Origin: Sphingomonas albertensis
Lineage (GTDB): Bacteria; Pseudomonadota; Alphaproteobacteria; Sphingomonadales; Sphingomonadaceae
DNA: 64,000 nt
Reading direction: 5' to 3'
NCBI RefSeq assembly: GCF_014358075.1
Contig: NZ_JACONT010000002.1
Span: 124,001 to 188,000, forward strand
The translations under genes were made by a program, and so were the position numbers. The notes beneath the pieces were generated by a model. That model worked only from the letters and a program-made list of their open reading frames with translations, made no database searches and had not been told where the DNA came from. Shown here in pieces: positions 18,048-27,679 of the stretch (within the stretch, counting starts at the first letter, position 1; every line of letters starts with the position of its first letter).

Positions 18048-18818
18048 ATGAACGATCCCATTGCCTACTCCGATTCCGTCCGCGGTTCCGTCCCTGGTTC
18101 CGTGGTAGTCGTCAAACGCCACAAGCTGGCGACGCGCATCTGGCACTGGGTGACGGTGGTGACGATGTTCATCATGATCGGCAGCGGGATCGGCATCCTG
18201 AAGGCGCATCCGCGACTGTATTGGGGCAAATACGGCGCGAATTTCGACGCCGCATGGACGACGCTCGACCAGTGGCCGAGCTGGTTGGTGACGTTGCTCA
18301 ACCTGCTGACGATCCCGGCAAGCTACAACTTGGCCATTTCGCGGCGCTGGCACCTGTTGTTCGCGCTGGTGCTGAGCTTCGCGCTGCTCGGATTCATGAT
18401 CGTTAGCCTGATCAACCGCCATTTCCAGCGCGACCTCCGCGTCCGCGCCGCCGAGCTGTCGCCGCGGGAAGTCGCGCATGACGTGAAGGAACATCTCGCC
18501 TTCCGCTTCCATGATCCCAAGCGGCCGGGCGCGTACAATACCCTCCAGAAGCTGTCGTATGTGGCGACGATCTTCGTGCTGATCCCGATGATGATCCTGA
18601 CCGGGCTCGCCATGTCGCCGAACATGGACGCCGCATGGCCGTGGTTGCTGGACATTTTCGGTGGGCGGCAATCGGCGCGCTCGATCCACTTCATCGCGGC
18701 GACCGGGCTGGTCCTTTTCATCATCGCCCATCTCGCGCTGGTCATTCTCGCCGGTGCCTGGAACGAGGTTCGCTCGATGATCACGGGACGCTGGGCAGTG
18801 CCGGAGGACGCCGCATGA
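18048..18818 (+). CDS. Cytochrome b561-like membrane protein, redox partner of the next gene
   Basis: 256 residues with four to five hydrophobic spans (about 33-52, 84-103, 107-127, 178-200, 217-238). Histidines that could ligate b-type haem include those in RHKLATRIWHWVT at the first helix, RRWHLLF, and two near the C-terminus (SIHFIAAT, IAHLAL). Its stop overlaps the start of the molybdopterin oxidoreductase by ATGA. Pairing of a b-haem membrane protein with a periplasmic molybdoenzyme is the standard arrangement for passing quinol electrons to the active site, as in MsrP/MsrQ, although this protein looks like the b561/b6 type, not MsrQ. Confidence 0.85.
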   Translation: MNDPIAYSDSVRGSVPGSVVVVKRHKLATRIWHWVTVVTMFIMIGSGIGILKAHPRLYWGKYGANFDAAWTTLDQWPSWLVTLLNLLTIPASYNLAISRRWHLLFALVLSFALLGFMIVSLINRHFQRDLRVRAAELSPREVAHDVKEHLAFRFHDPKRPGAYNTLQKLSYVATIFVLIPMMILTGLAMSPNMDAAWPWLLDIFGGRQSARSIHFIAATGLVLFIIAHLALVILAGAWNEVRSMITGRWAVPEDAA

Positions 18819-19576
18819 GTTCGCTGATTACCCGTCGATCACTCGTTGTCGGTGCGACCGTCGGCGCGGGTGCGTTGCTGACCGGGTGCGACAAGATCGC
18901 CGCGAACCCCGAGGCGCGTAAAATCCTGTTCATGGGCGAGGACATGAATCGCGGGCTGCAACGCGCGCTGACCAACCGCAACGCGCTCGCACCAGAGTTC
19001 AGCCCTGCGCAAATGTCGCCGATCTTCCGATCGAACGGCACGCGCGATCCGGGTACGCCCGGATACACCGCAATGGTCGCGAACAACTTCGCGGACTATC
19101 GGCTGAAGGTCGGCGGGCTGGTCGACCGGCCTTTGTCGGTCACCCTGCCGCAGCTCCGCCAGATGCCATCGCGCACGCAAATCACGCGGCACGATTGCGT
19201 CGAGGGCTGGAGCGCGATCGGTAAATGGCATGGGCCGAAGCTTGGCGCACTGCTCAGCGCCGCCGGGTTGCAGAGCACCGCACGCTACATCGTCTTCACC
19301 TGCGCGGACCTGTATCGGGGCACGCCCTATTACGAGTCCATCGACCTGATCGACGCGTTCCATCCCCAGACGATCCTGGCCTGGGCGCTCAACGACCGCG
19401 TACTCGACGTTGCACACGGCGCGCCCGTCAGACTGCGGGTGGAGCGACAGCTTGGCTACAAGCACGCGAAATACGTCATGGCGATCGATGCGGTGGCCAG
19501 CCTCGCCGGAATCGGCAAGGGCAAGGGCGGCTATTGGGAAGATAACGTGGATTATGATTGGTACGCGGGAATCTAA
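18815..19576 (+). CDS. Periplasmic molybdopterin-dependent oxidoreductase (MsrP/sulfite-oxidase fold)
   Basis: 253 residues. The N-terminus has RR followed by a hydrophobic stretch ending LLTGC, so it could be a Tat substrate, a lipoprotein, or both. The core matches the sulfite-oxidase fold: VGGLVDRPLSVTLPQLRQMP, then RHDCVEGWSAIGKWHG, where the Cys is the probable molybdenum ligand, and later ALNDRVLDVAHGAPVRLRVERQLGYKHAKY. MsrP enzymes repair methionine sulfoxide in the periplasm, but the substrate here is unproven. It starts inside the stop codon of the cytochrome gene. The ATG at 18815 is chosen for that coupling; upstream frame is the cytochrome's shadow. Confidence 0.88.
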   Translation: MSSLITRRSLVVGATVGAGALLTGCDKIAANPEARKILFMGEDMNRGLQRALTNRNALAPEFSPAQMSPIFRSNGTRDPGTPGYTAMVANNFADYRLKVGGLVDRPLSVTLPQLRQMPSRTQITRHDCVEGWSAIGKWHGPKLGALLSAAGLQSTARYIVFTCADLYRGTPYYESIDLIDAFHPQTILAWALNDRVLDVAHGAPVRLRVERQLGYKHAKYVMAIDAVASLAGIGKGKGGYWEDNVDYDWYAGI

Positions 19577-19625
19577 GCCGCCGCGGGGGTAGCGCAATTC
19601 CGTACCAGTCATTAGCTAAAGCGAC

Positions 19626-20852
19626 ATGGCTCTTTTCGATCGTTTCCTGGCCCGGCAGGTTAAAACCGGTGAACTCACGCTCATTCACGCGGACGGCACG
19701 ACGAAGCATTTCGGCAAGCCCGACCCGGCCTATAACCCGGTCACGATCCGGCTGACCCAGTCCGGCGTGGCGGGCGCGATCGTCCGCCACCCGGCGCTCG
19801 GCGCAGCCGAGGCGTTCATGGACGGGCGCCTCGCGATCGACCGCGGCGACATCCGCGATCTGGTCAATCTGCTCAAGGGCAACAGTCCGTGGGAGCGTGG
19901 CGGCGGGCTCAATCCCTCGCTACCGATCAAACTGCTCGATAAAGTTGTCCACCGCGTCGACCGCGTGAACATGGCGCGCCGATCGAAGAAGAACGTCGCG
20001 CATCACTACGACCTTTCGGACCGGCTGTACGACCTGTTCCTCGATGCGGACCGGCAATATTCCTGCGCGTACTTCACTGACGCGGGCAGCAGCCTGGAGC
20101 AGGCGCAGAACGACAAGAAGGCGCACATCGCCGCCAAGCTCGCGATCCAGCCGGGGATGCGCGTGCTCGACATCGGCTGCGGCTGGGGTGGCATGGCGCT
20201 GTACCTGCACGCGAAGACCGGTGCCGAAGTGCTGGGCGTGACGCTGAGCGAGGAGCAGTTGAAGGTTGCGCGGCGTCGCGCCGAGGAAGCCGGGGTCGCC
20301 GACAAGGTGAAGTTCGAGCTGATCGACTATCGCGCGCTGACCGGGACATTCGACCGGATCGTCTCGGTCGGGATGTTCGAGCATGTTGGCCCGGCGCACT
20401 ACAAGGCGTTCTTCCGCAAATGCCGCGACCTGCTGACGGACGACGGCGTGATGCTGCTCCACACGATCGGCCGGATGGGCGGTCCGGGCGTCACCGACAC
20501 GTTCACGACCAAGTACATCTTCCCGGGCGGCTATAATCCGGCGCTGTCGGAGATCGTGAAGGGGTATGAGGGGCTGAAGTTCTTCCCGACCGATATCGAG
20601 GTGCTGCGCGTTCATTATGCGCTGACGATCGACCTCTGGTACGATCGGACGGTGGCTGCAAAGGACGCGATCGTCGCGCTGTACGACGAGCGGTTCTACC
20701 GGATGTGGACATTCTATCTGGCGGGCGCCGCGGCGGCGTTCCGGACCGGGGGGATGGTCAATTACCAGATCCAGCTGTCGAAAAGCCGGATGACGTTGCC
20801 GCTGACGCGCGATTATATGCTCGAGGGCGAGCGGGCCTTGCGCGAAGGCTGA
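19626..20852 (+). CDS. cfa: Cyclopropane-fatty-acyl-phospholipid synthase family methyltransferase
   Basis: 408 residues. An N-terminal lipid-binding region of about 110 residues precedes a SAM-binding Rossmann domain with VLDIGCGWGGMALYLH (motif I, about 178-193), then GVTLSEEQL and IVSVGMFEHVG, all typical of CFA synthases. The enzyme methylenates unsaturated acyl chains of membrane phospholipids using S-adenosylmethionine, usually in stationary phase or acid stress. It follows the molybdoenzyme by 49 bp on the same strand but no functional link is evident. Ends just before an inverted repeat that probably terminates transcription. Confidence 0.93.
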   Translation: MALFDRFLARQVKTGELTLIHADGTTKHFGKPDPAYNPVTIRLTQSGVAGAIVRHPALGAAEAFMDGRLAIDRGDIRDLVNLLKGNSPWERGGGLNPSLPIKLLDKVVHRVDRVNMARRSKKNVAHHYDLSDRLYDLFLDADRQYSCAYFTDAGSSLEQAQNDKKAHIAAKLAIQPGMRVLDIGCGWGGMALYLHAKTGAEVLGVTLSEEQLKVARRRAEEAGVADKVKFELIDYRALTGTFDRIVSVGMFEHVGPAHYKAFFRKCRDLLTDDGVMLLHTIGRMGGPGVTDTFTTKYIFPGGYNPALSEIVKGYEGLKFFPTDIEVLRVHYALTIDLWYDRTVAAKDAIVALYDERFYRMWTFYLAGAAAAFRTGGMVNYQIQLSKSRMTLPLTRDYMLEGERALREG

Positions 20853-20858
20853 CCTGCC

Positions 20859-20961
20859 CCCCTCCCTGGAAGGGAGGGGCTGGGGGTGGGTTAGCTAATT
20901 GGAATGGGCCGCGCCGCAAAACGGGCCGACCCACCCCTAACCCCTCCCTTCCAGGGAGGGG
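20859..20961. repeat. Palindromic repeat, family R2 (copy 1)
   Basis: Arms CCCCTCCCTGGAAGGGAGGG and its inverse flank a variable centre; internal segments TGGGGGTGGGTT and GACCCACCCCTA are also inverted. It lies between the convergent cfa and EF-hand genes, a position suited to a bidirectional terminator. Relatives are at 29395 and 43106. Confidence 0.88.
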
Positions 20962-20974
20962 AACCCGGTGTGGC

Positions 20975-21364
20975 TCAGCGCGGCCCCTGCACTTCAGCTT
21001 TGGCAGCGGCGCGCTCGTCGCCGCCGATCTTGCCGTCCTTGTTCGCGTCGTACTTTGCGAAGGTCGCTGCGAGCAGCGCCTGCGCTTCGGCCTGCGTGAC
21101 CTTGCCGTCCTTGTTCTTGTCCGCGCTGGTGAACCAGAGGTCGGCGAGGCGCTTGGCATGCACCGGATCCGGACGGCCCGGCCCGACCTTCATGTTGCCG
21201 ATCCGCGCCTGCACTTCCGCGCGGGTCAGGACACCGTCGTTGTTGGTGTCCGACGCGGCGAATTCGGTCTTGAACTTGGCCGAGGCGGACGCGCGGGTCT
21301 CCTGCGCGAGCGCCGGGGTCGCAAGACCGGCAATAGCGAGAACGGTAAGGCTTTGGCGTAGCAC
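20975..21364 (-). CDS. Secreted EF-hand calcium-binding protein
   Basis: 129 residues: signal peptide (to about ALAQ, residue 21) and three calcium loops, [24 protein letters not shown] and [12 protein letters not shown], each with Asp or Asn at loop positions 1, 3 and 5 and Glu at 12. Probably a periplasmic calcium-binding or buffering protein; binding partners unknown. Divergent from argG over 146 bp and convergent with cfa. Confidence 0.9.
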   Translation of the reverse strand: MLRQSLTVLAIAGLATPALAQETRASASAKFKTEFAASDTNNDGVLTRAEVQARIGNMKVGPGRPDPVHAKRLADLWFTSADKNKDGKVTQAEAQALLAATFAKYDANKDGKIGGDERAAAKAEVQGPR

Positions 21365-21457
21365 GGTGGGATAACTCCAGAGGATTTGCGGCGCGAATAG
21401 ACCGGTTCGGTTGTACGCGCCATGAACGCCATAGTTGCAGGCCCCGGTTGCATGGAC

Positions 21458-21478
21458 GCCCCCTAGCGCATAGGGGCG
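21458..21478. other. Hairpin in the argG leader
   Basis: GCCCCCTAGCGCATAGGGGCG folds into a 7-bp stem (CCCCTA/TAGGGG core) 32 nt before the argG start codon. There is no U-run after it, so it is not a classical terminator. Confidence 0.35.
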
Positions 21479-21510
21479 CGGGCATTGGATATTGCCCGAA
21501 GGATTCTGCC

Positions 21511-22728
21511 GTGACCGATCAGATCAACCGCGTCGTGCTCGCCTATTCCGGTGGCCTGGACACGAGCGTGATCCTGAAATGGCTCCAGCAGACGTATAAC
21601 TGCGAGGTCGTGACCTTCACCGCCGATCTCGGCCAGGGCGAAGAGCTCGAACCGGCGCGCGCCAAGGCCGAGATGATGGGGGTCAAGCCCGAGCATATCT
21701 TCGTCGACGACCTGCGCGAGGAGTTCGTCCGCGATTACGTCTTCCCGATGATGCGCTCGAACGCGCTGTACGAGGGGCTGTACCTGCTCGGCACGTCGAT
21801 CGCCCGGCCGCTGATTGCCAAGCGCCAGATCGAGATCGCCAAGCTGGTCGGTGCCGACGCGGTCAGCCACGGCGCGACCGGCAAGGGCAACGACCAGGTC
21901 CGCTTCGAGCTAGGCTATTACGCGCTGTCGCCCGACATCAAGGTCATCGCACCATGGCGCGAATGGGATTTGACCAGCCGCACCAAGCTGATCGAGTTCG
22001 CCGAGCAGCATCAGATCCCGGTCAGCAAGGACAAGCGCGGCGAGTCGCCGTTCTCGACCGACGCGAACATGCTCCACACCTCGTCCGAGGGTAAGGTGCT
22101 CGAGAACCCGTGGGACGAGGTCCCCGACTACGTCTATTCGCGCACGGTGAACCCCGAGGACGCGCCCGACGCGCCGGAATACATCACGATCGATTTCGAG
22201 CGTGGCGACGGCGTCGCGATCAACGGCGAGGGCATGTCGCCCGCCACGTTGCTGTCGACGCTCAACGACTATGGCCGCCGCCACGGCATCGGCCGGCTCG
22301 ATCTCGTCGAGAATCGTTTCGTGGGCATGAAGAGCCGCGGCATGTACGAGACGCCGGGCGGCACGATCTATCAACTCGCACACCGCGGCATCGAGCAGCT
22401 GACGCTCGACCGCGGCGCCGCGCATCTGAAGGACGAGCTGGCGCCGCGCTATGCCGAGCTGCTGTACAACGGCTTCTGGTTCAGCCCCGAGCGCGAGATG
22501 CTGCAGGCGGCGATCAACCATAGCCAGGAGAAGGTATCGGGCACCGTCCGACTGAAGCTCTACAAGGGCGGCGTCTACGTGGTCGGCCGCAAATCGCCGA
22601 ACTCGCTCTATTCGGAAAAGGTCGTGACGTTCGAGGATGACCAGGGTGCCTATGATCAGCGCGATGCCGAGGGTTTCATCAAGCTCAACGCACTGCGGTT
22701 GCGGTTGCTTGCCAAGCGCGACCGGTAA
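21511..22728 (+). CDS. argG: Argininosuccinate synthase
   Basis: 405 residues, the normal bacterial length. The N-terminal ATP-pyrophosphatase P-loop [18 protein letters not shown] is intact, followed by [41 protein letters not shown] and the C-terminal [13 protein letters not shown] segment. It joins citrulline and aspartate with ATP in arginine biosynthesis in the cytoplasm. The GTG at 21511 is chosen because AAGGA lies about 8 nt upstream and the protein then begins at the conserved motif; an upstream in-frame ATG lacks conservation. argH is not adjacent, as is common in this group. Confidence 0.97.
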   Translation: MTDQINRVVLAYSGGLDTSVILKWLQQTYNCEVVTFTADLGQGEELEPARAKAEMMGVKPEHIFVDDLREEFVRDYVFPMMRSNALYEGLYLLGTSIARPLIAKRQIEIAKLVGADAVSHGATGKGNDQVRFELGYYALSPDIKVIAPWREWDLTSRTKLIEFAEQHQIPVSKDKRGESPFSTDANMLHTSSEGKVLENPWDEVPDYVYSRTVNPEDAPDAPEYITIDFERGDGVAINGEGMSPATLLSTLNDYGRRHGIGRLDLVENRFVGMKSRGMYETPGGTIYQLAHRGIEQLTLDRGAAHLKDELAPRYAELLYNGFWFSPEREMLQAAINHSQEKVSGTVRLKLYKGGVYVVGRKSPNSLYSEKVVTFEDDQGAYDQRDAEGFIKLNALRLRLLAKRDR

Positions 22729-22766
22729 CTACGATCGGTTAACCATGCGGCGCTACAGTCGCATGG

Positions 22767-24460
22767 GTGGACCGCGAACGCCTCGACCTGATCTCCGATC
22801 TCACGATCGCCGTCCTGTTGGCGTTTGTCCTGGGTATGGCGTGGAGCATCGGTGACTGGTCCTCGCTGTCGGCGCTACGGTTGCCCGATACCGACGACGT
22901 CATGCGTCTCCAGCAGGTACGCGACTGGCTCGGCGGGCAATCGTGGAGCGATCTGACGCAATATCGGCTAGGTGCTGGCGTGCAGATGCACTGGTCACGC
23001 ATCGCCGATCTGGGCCCTGCCCTGCTGATCACCACCGCGACGCCGCTGCTTGGAACGCAGCGCGCCGAGGTTTTCGCCGTAACCCTCTGGCCGATCCTGC
23101 TGTTCGCCGCCGCATTGCTGTTGGTGGGTCGGATCACGCGCCGCCTCGATCCCGATGCGGCACACACGGCGATGGTCGTTGCGGCGATCGCATACCCGGC
23201 AACGACGATCTTCGTGCCCGGTCGCATCGACCATCACGGCCTGCAACTGGTCCTGCTGCTCGGCGCGACGCTGGTCGCGATCGGAAAGCCGACATTCCGC
23301 AACGGCGCGATCACCGGGGCACTTGCCGCGACCAGCTTCGTCATCGGCATGGAGACGATGCCGTTCTTCGCGGTGCTCGGTGCCGCGGCGCTGCTCGGCT
23401 GGGCATGTGAGGGACGCGGGGGCGGCGCGCGGATCCTTGGTCTGGGTGTCGGGACGCTGACCGGGCTCGGTATCGGCATTGCGGGATTGGCCAGTCGACA
23501 ATGGCGCTATCCTGCCTGCGACGGATTCACCCAGCAGGCCGCGACCGGCCTGGCGATCATGGCAATCGTTCCGTTGGCGGTCGCGGTGCTGGGACGGCAT
23601 ATAATATCGGTCCGAGTTAGGCTGGCAATCGCCGCCACCCTGTCTCTCGGAGCGCTCGGCGTCGTCCGGCTGCAGTCTCCCGCGTGTGGATCGCCCTATG
23701 GGCAGGTTCCTATACTGTTGCGCCGATTGTGGCTCGATCACGTCGGAGAGGCGCAATCGATCGTTGCGGCTCCGTTCGGCGTGGCGTTCGGGTATCTCGG
23801 AGTCATGCTCGCGGGGGTCGCGGCCTCGGCATGGCTGCTGCGCCGGCGACCCGGTCGCCACGCGGCCCTGCTGCTCGCGCTTCAGTGTACCGCCGTCGCG
23901 ATCGCCGCGGTGCAGCTTCGCGGTGCCTATACCGGTGCGATGCTCGGCGCGCCCGCGCTGGCCATCATGATCGGCGCGGCACGGCGGCGCGGTATTCTCA
24001 CGCTGGTGCCGGCATGGGTTCTCTCGACCGGCATGCTCTACCCTATCGCGGCCGAGGCATTCGTGCCGTCGCCGCGAAAGCCCGCTCCAAGCGCGTCGAG
24101 CTGCACCTCGCCTCAAGCGATAGCTGCGCTCGACCATCTTTCGCCCGGCATGGTGATGGCACAGATCGACGTCGCCCCGTGGGGTATCGCCGCCACCCCG
24201 CATGCCTTCGTGGCCGGCCCCTATCACCGCAACACCGCAGGAAATGTCGCAATGTACCGGTTCTTTCTCGGCCGCAGCGGCCAGGCGCGAGCGATCGCAG
24301 ATCGATGGAAGGTCCGTTACGTGGTCTATTGCGACGGTGATTTCGACAGCATCCGGCCCGCTCCTGACAGCATGGCGCAGGATCTGGCGTCGCGCAGGAT
24401 TCCAGCATGGCTGAAGCCGCTGGACCCTACCGGCAACAGGATATTCGAGGTCGTCCCGTG
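22767..24460 (+). CDS. Polytopic membrane protein, GT-C glycosyltransferase-like
   Basis: 564 residues beginning with GTG and containing roughly ten to twelve hydrophobic spans and a C-terminal soluble region from about 440. After the first helix comes LPDTDDVMRLQQVRDWL and later MHWSRIADLGP; an acidic motif in the first extracytoplasmic loop is typical of GT-C enzymes that use polyprenyl-linked sugars. No specific family can be proven by eye. Its stop overlaps the GTG of the next gene (GTGA), so the three membrane-protein genes from here to 27679 likely form one operon. Could transfer sugars to an exopolysaccharide, glycolipid or protein. The stop codon is completed by base 24461. Confidence 0.7.
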
Positions 24461-26065
24461 ACCGGCACGATCGCACGACCCGACGTGGGGCACGACATCC
24501 GTTCCACCACGTTCTCCGGCGCAGCACGGCAAGGCTGGTGGACGACGCGCGGGTTCGCGGTACTCGCGGTACTCGCCGCACTGATTCCCATGCTGTGGCC
24601 GGCGATCCCACCGCTGACCGACGTGCCCGGCCACATCGGTCGCTACCGGATCCTCGCGGACGCAGGCACCGGTCCGCTCGCACAGCATTACGACGTACGC
24701 TGGGCGCTGATCGGCAACCTCGGCGTCGACCTGCTCGTTATGGCCTTGCATCCTCTGCTCGATGTCGAGCCCGCGGCTCGGCTGGTGATTGGCTTGATCC
24801 CGGCGATGACCGTCGCAGCGATGCTGTGGGTCGCCTATGAAGCGCACGGCCGCATCCCGGCGATGGCGGGCTTCGCGCTGCCACTCGCCTATAGCTACCC
24901 GTTCCAACTTGGGTTCGTGAATTTCTGCCTCGGCGCGGCGATGGCGCTGGCAGGGCTTGCCCTGTGGATTCGGCTGGCGAGGACGCATCCGATCTGGGTG
25001 CGCATGGTAATGCTCACGCCGTATGCTGGGCTGACCTGGCTATGCCATAGCTTCGGTTGGGCAATGCTCGGGTTGTTCGTGATCGGCGCGGAATGGTCGC
25101 TGCGTATGCGGCGCGGCGAACCCTGGATCGAGGCGGCCTTCGCCGCCGGCCTGATGGCGTTGCCTATGGCGTGGCCACTCCTGATCATGATCGGCAGTGG
25201 CGGCGATCGGCTGGCGGGTGATACCGGCAAGTGGTTTCGCTGGAGTGCCAAAGCGCAATGGCTCGTGTCGATGCTGCGTGAACGGTGGAAAGCGTATGAC
25301 ATCGCCGGCGTCGTACTGATCGTCTGCGCAGTGTGGACCGCGATCCGCTCACCAAGCATGCGGTTCATAGGCGTGCTTGGCATTCCGGCGCTGTCCGGTC
25401 TGATAACTTTCGTGATGCTACCGCTGATGTTCCAGGGCGGGGCCGGAGTCGATATGCGGATGCTGCCCTACGCGGCGGCGCTTGCGGTGCTGGCAATACG
25501 CATCGAGCCGGATCACGATGCGCTTGCGCGGCGGGCCGCGGCGATCGGCGCCGCGTTTTTCGCTGTCAGGATAGCTACGACGACGATCGCGTTCATCCTA
25601 TTCAGTCAAGGCCAGTCCCGCGCGCTGGAAGCGCTGAACGCCATCCCGCGCGCTGCTGCCGTCCTGGTATTGGTGAACGAGCCGAACATGACATCTTGGT
25701 TCAACCCCCGCCTCACGCACATAGCCGGTCTGGCGGTGGCGCGGCGTGAGGCTTTCGACAACGAACAATGGGCGCTCGCGGGTCAGCAACTGATCCACCC
25801 GCGCCATCCCGATGCCGCACCATTCGATCGCGATCCGTCGCAGATCGTCCACCCACCGGGAACCGAGGACCAGACCATCGACTTCGACAAAGCGATACGC
25901 GCCTTCGATCGCTGCACGTTCCAACGGGTTTGGACGATCGGCTTCCCGGTCGGACGGGCACAGTCGGCCGACCTCGTCCCGATCTGGTCCGATGGACGAT
26001 CCGCGGTCTATTCCGTCGCATTCGATCATGCAGGGTGCTTGTCGAAGGGCCCCCTGCGGCGCTAG
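24458..26065 (+). CDS. Polytopic membrane protein, first of a tandem paralogous pair
   Basis: 535 residues from the GTG that overlaps the upstream stop. About ten hydrophobic spans, then a soluble tail of ~130 residues. The first outer loop reads IPPLTDVPGHIGRYRI, and conserved segments HGRIPAMAGFALPLAYSYPF and WLCHSFGWAMLG recur in the next gene (HGRIPATALFALPLAYSYPF, WLCHTFGWGVLG), showing a duplication. The Asp-containing first loop resembles GT-C glycosyltransferases. Function unknown; context suggests surface glycan or glycolipid assembly. Confidence 0.75.
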   Translation: MTGTIARPDVGHDIRSTTFSGAARQGWWTTRGFAVLAVLAALIPMLWPAIPPLTDVPGHIGRYRILADAGTGPLAQHYDVRWALIGNLGVDLLVMALHPLLDVEPAARLVIGLIPAMTVAAMLWVAYEAHGRIPAMAGFALPLAYSYPFQLGFVNFCLGAAMALAGLALWIRLARTHPIWVRMVMLTPYAGLTWLCHSFGWAMLGLFVIGAEWSLRMRRGEPWIEAAFAAGLMALPMAWPLLIMIGSGGDRLAGDTGKWFRWSAKAQWLVSMLRERWKAYDIAGVVLIVCAVWTAIRSPSMRFIGVLGIPALSGLITFVMLPLMFQGGAGVDMRMLPYAAALAVLAIRIEPDHDALARRAAAIGAAFFAVRIATTTIAFILFSQGQSRALEALNAIPRAAAVLVLVNEPNMTSWFNPRLTHIAGLAVARREAFDNEQWALAGQQLIHPRHPDAAPFDRDPSQIVHPPGTEDQTIDFDKAIRAFDRCTFQRVWTIGFPVGRAQSADLVPIWSDGRSAVYSVAFDHAGCLSKGPLRR

Positions 26066-26074
26066 GCGTCGACG

Positions 26075-27679
26075 ATGGCGCGGGGGCAGAACACGGAACT
26101 TCACTGGTGGCAGACGCGCGGCTTTGTCGTCGCGGTGGCGCTCGCGTCGATCATACCGTTGCTGTGGCCGGAGATCCCGCCGCTGGTCGACCTGCCTGGC
26201 CATATGGGCCGCTACCGCGTCCAGCTGGCGATCGGCGAGAATCCGTGGCTTTCTCAGTGGTATAACTTCCGCTGGCAGATGATCGGCAACCTCGGCATCG
26301 ACCTGTTGATCGAGCCGCTCGCGCCGATCTTCGGGTTGCAGTTGGCGGTGAAGCTGATCGTCATGGCGATCCCCGCGTTGACCGTCACCGGGCTGTTGTG
26401 GATCGCGCGCGAGGTGCATGGGCGAATCCCGGCGACCGCGTTGTTCGCGCTCCCACTCGCCTACAGCTATCCGTTCCAGTTCGGTTTCGTGAATTTCGCG
26501 CTGGCGATGGCGCTCGCGCTCAACCTGTTCGCGCTGTGGCTGCGGATGGGGCGGCTCGGGCGGACCAAGCTGCGTACTGCGATCTTCATCCCCGTGTCGT
26601 GCCTGTTGTGGCTGTGCCATACGTTCGGCTGGGGCGTGCTGGGCGTGCTCGCCTTCTCTGCCGAGCTGATCCGCCAGCACGACATCCGCCGCGACAGCGA
26701 TCCCAAGAGCTGGGCGCATGGCTGGTTCAGGGCCTGCATCCAGGCGGGACTCAACTGCCTGCCGCTCGCACTGCCGATGGTGATGATGGTGGTGTGGCGC
26801 TCGGGCGATCATGTCGGCGGCAAGACGCAGGACTGGTTCAACTGGCGCTGGAAGATGAACTGGATCACGATGGTCCTGCGCGATCGGTGGATGGCGTTCG
26901 ACATCGCGTCGGTGACGGTCCTGTTTGTGATCCTGTTCCGCGGCGTGCGCGACCAGACGATCGAATATTCGCGCAACCTGGGGCTGTCGGCGCTGTTCCT
27001 CGCAGGCGTGTACGTGCTGTTGCCGCGGATCGTGTTCGGGTCCGCCTATGCGGACATGCGGCTCGCGCCGTTCGTGCTGGCGATCGCGGTGATCGCGCTG
27101 CGGCCGCAGCATGGGTTGTCGCTGCGGGGCGCCGCCGTGCTGGCGGTGCTGGGGTTCGCGTTCTTCAGCGTGCGGCTGGCGGGGACGACGGTCAGCTATC
27201 TGATGTACGACCGCAGCTACGACCAGGCGATCGCGGCGATCGATACGGTGCCAGAGCGGTCTCGCGTGGTGTCGTTCGTCGGGCGGCGGTGTCGCGACGA
27301 CTGGGCGTATTCGCGGCTCGAGCATGTGCCGGCGCTGCTGCTGGAGCGGCGGCTGGCGTTTACCAACGATCAATGGTCGATGGCCGGCGCGCAGCTGCTG
27401 ACGACGAACTACGCGGCGGCGCGCGGGTTCGCGCATGATCCGTCGGAGATCGTCAGCGACATCAAGTGCCGTGGCCAGTTCTGGCGGCCGATCTCGATGG
27501 CGCTGGAGAAATTCCCGCGCGATGCGTTCGATTACGTGTGGCTGATCCACCCGCCGAAGTTCGATTCCACGCTGGTTCGCGACCTGACGCTGATCCGCCG
27601 CGACGAAACGAGCTTGCTCTACCGCGTCAACCGGGGGCCTTTGGTCCAGCCGGCGGCTCGCCCCGCCGGAACGGAGTAA
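26075..27679 (+). CDS. Polytopic membrane protein, second of a tandem paralogous pair
   Basis: 534 residues, co-linear with the product of 24458-26065 over its whole length, including DLPGHMGRYRV in the first loop, FQFGFVNFALAMAL, and C-terminal NDQWSMAGAQLL matching NEQWALAGQQLI upstream. The tail keeps two cysteines (RRCRDDW, DIKCRGQF). It starts 9 bp after the previous stop. Its last 53 bp overlap the 3' end of the convergent FemAB-like gene. Likely GT-C-type; no substrate can be assigned. Confidence 0.75.
   Translation: MARGQNTELHWWQTRGFVVAVALASIIPLLWPEIPPLVDLPGHMGRYRVQLAIGENPWLSQWYNFRWQMIGNLGIDLLIEPLAPIFGLQLAVKLIVMAIPALTVTGLLWIAREVHGRIPATALFALPLAYSYPFQFGFVNFALAMALALNLFALWLRMGRLGRTKLRTAIFIPVSCLLWLCHTFGWGVLGVLAFSAELIRQHDIRRDSDPKSWAHGWFRACIQAGLNCLPLALPMVMMVVWRSGDHVGGKTQDWFNWRWKMNWITMVLRDRWMAFDIASVTVLFVILFRGVRDQTIEYSRNLGLSALFLAGVYVLLPRIVFGSAYADMRLAPFVLAIAVIALRPQHGLSLRGAAVLAVLGFAFFSVRLAGTTVSYLMYDRSYDQAIAAIDTVPERSRVVSFVGRRCRDDWAYSRLEHVPALLLERRLAFTNDQWSMAGAQLLTTNYAAARGFAHDPSEIVSDIKCRGQFWRPISMALEKFPRDAFDYVWLIHPPKFDSTLVRDLTLIRRDETSLLYRVNRGPLVQPAARPAGTE

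Noticed and set aside
21458..21478. Attenuator or riboswitch in front of argG
   Set aside because: Only one short hairpin without a U-run or competing stem is visible; reported as a hairpin only.
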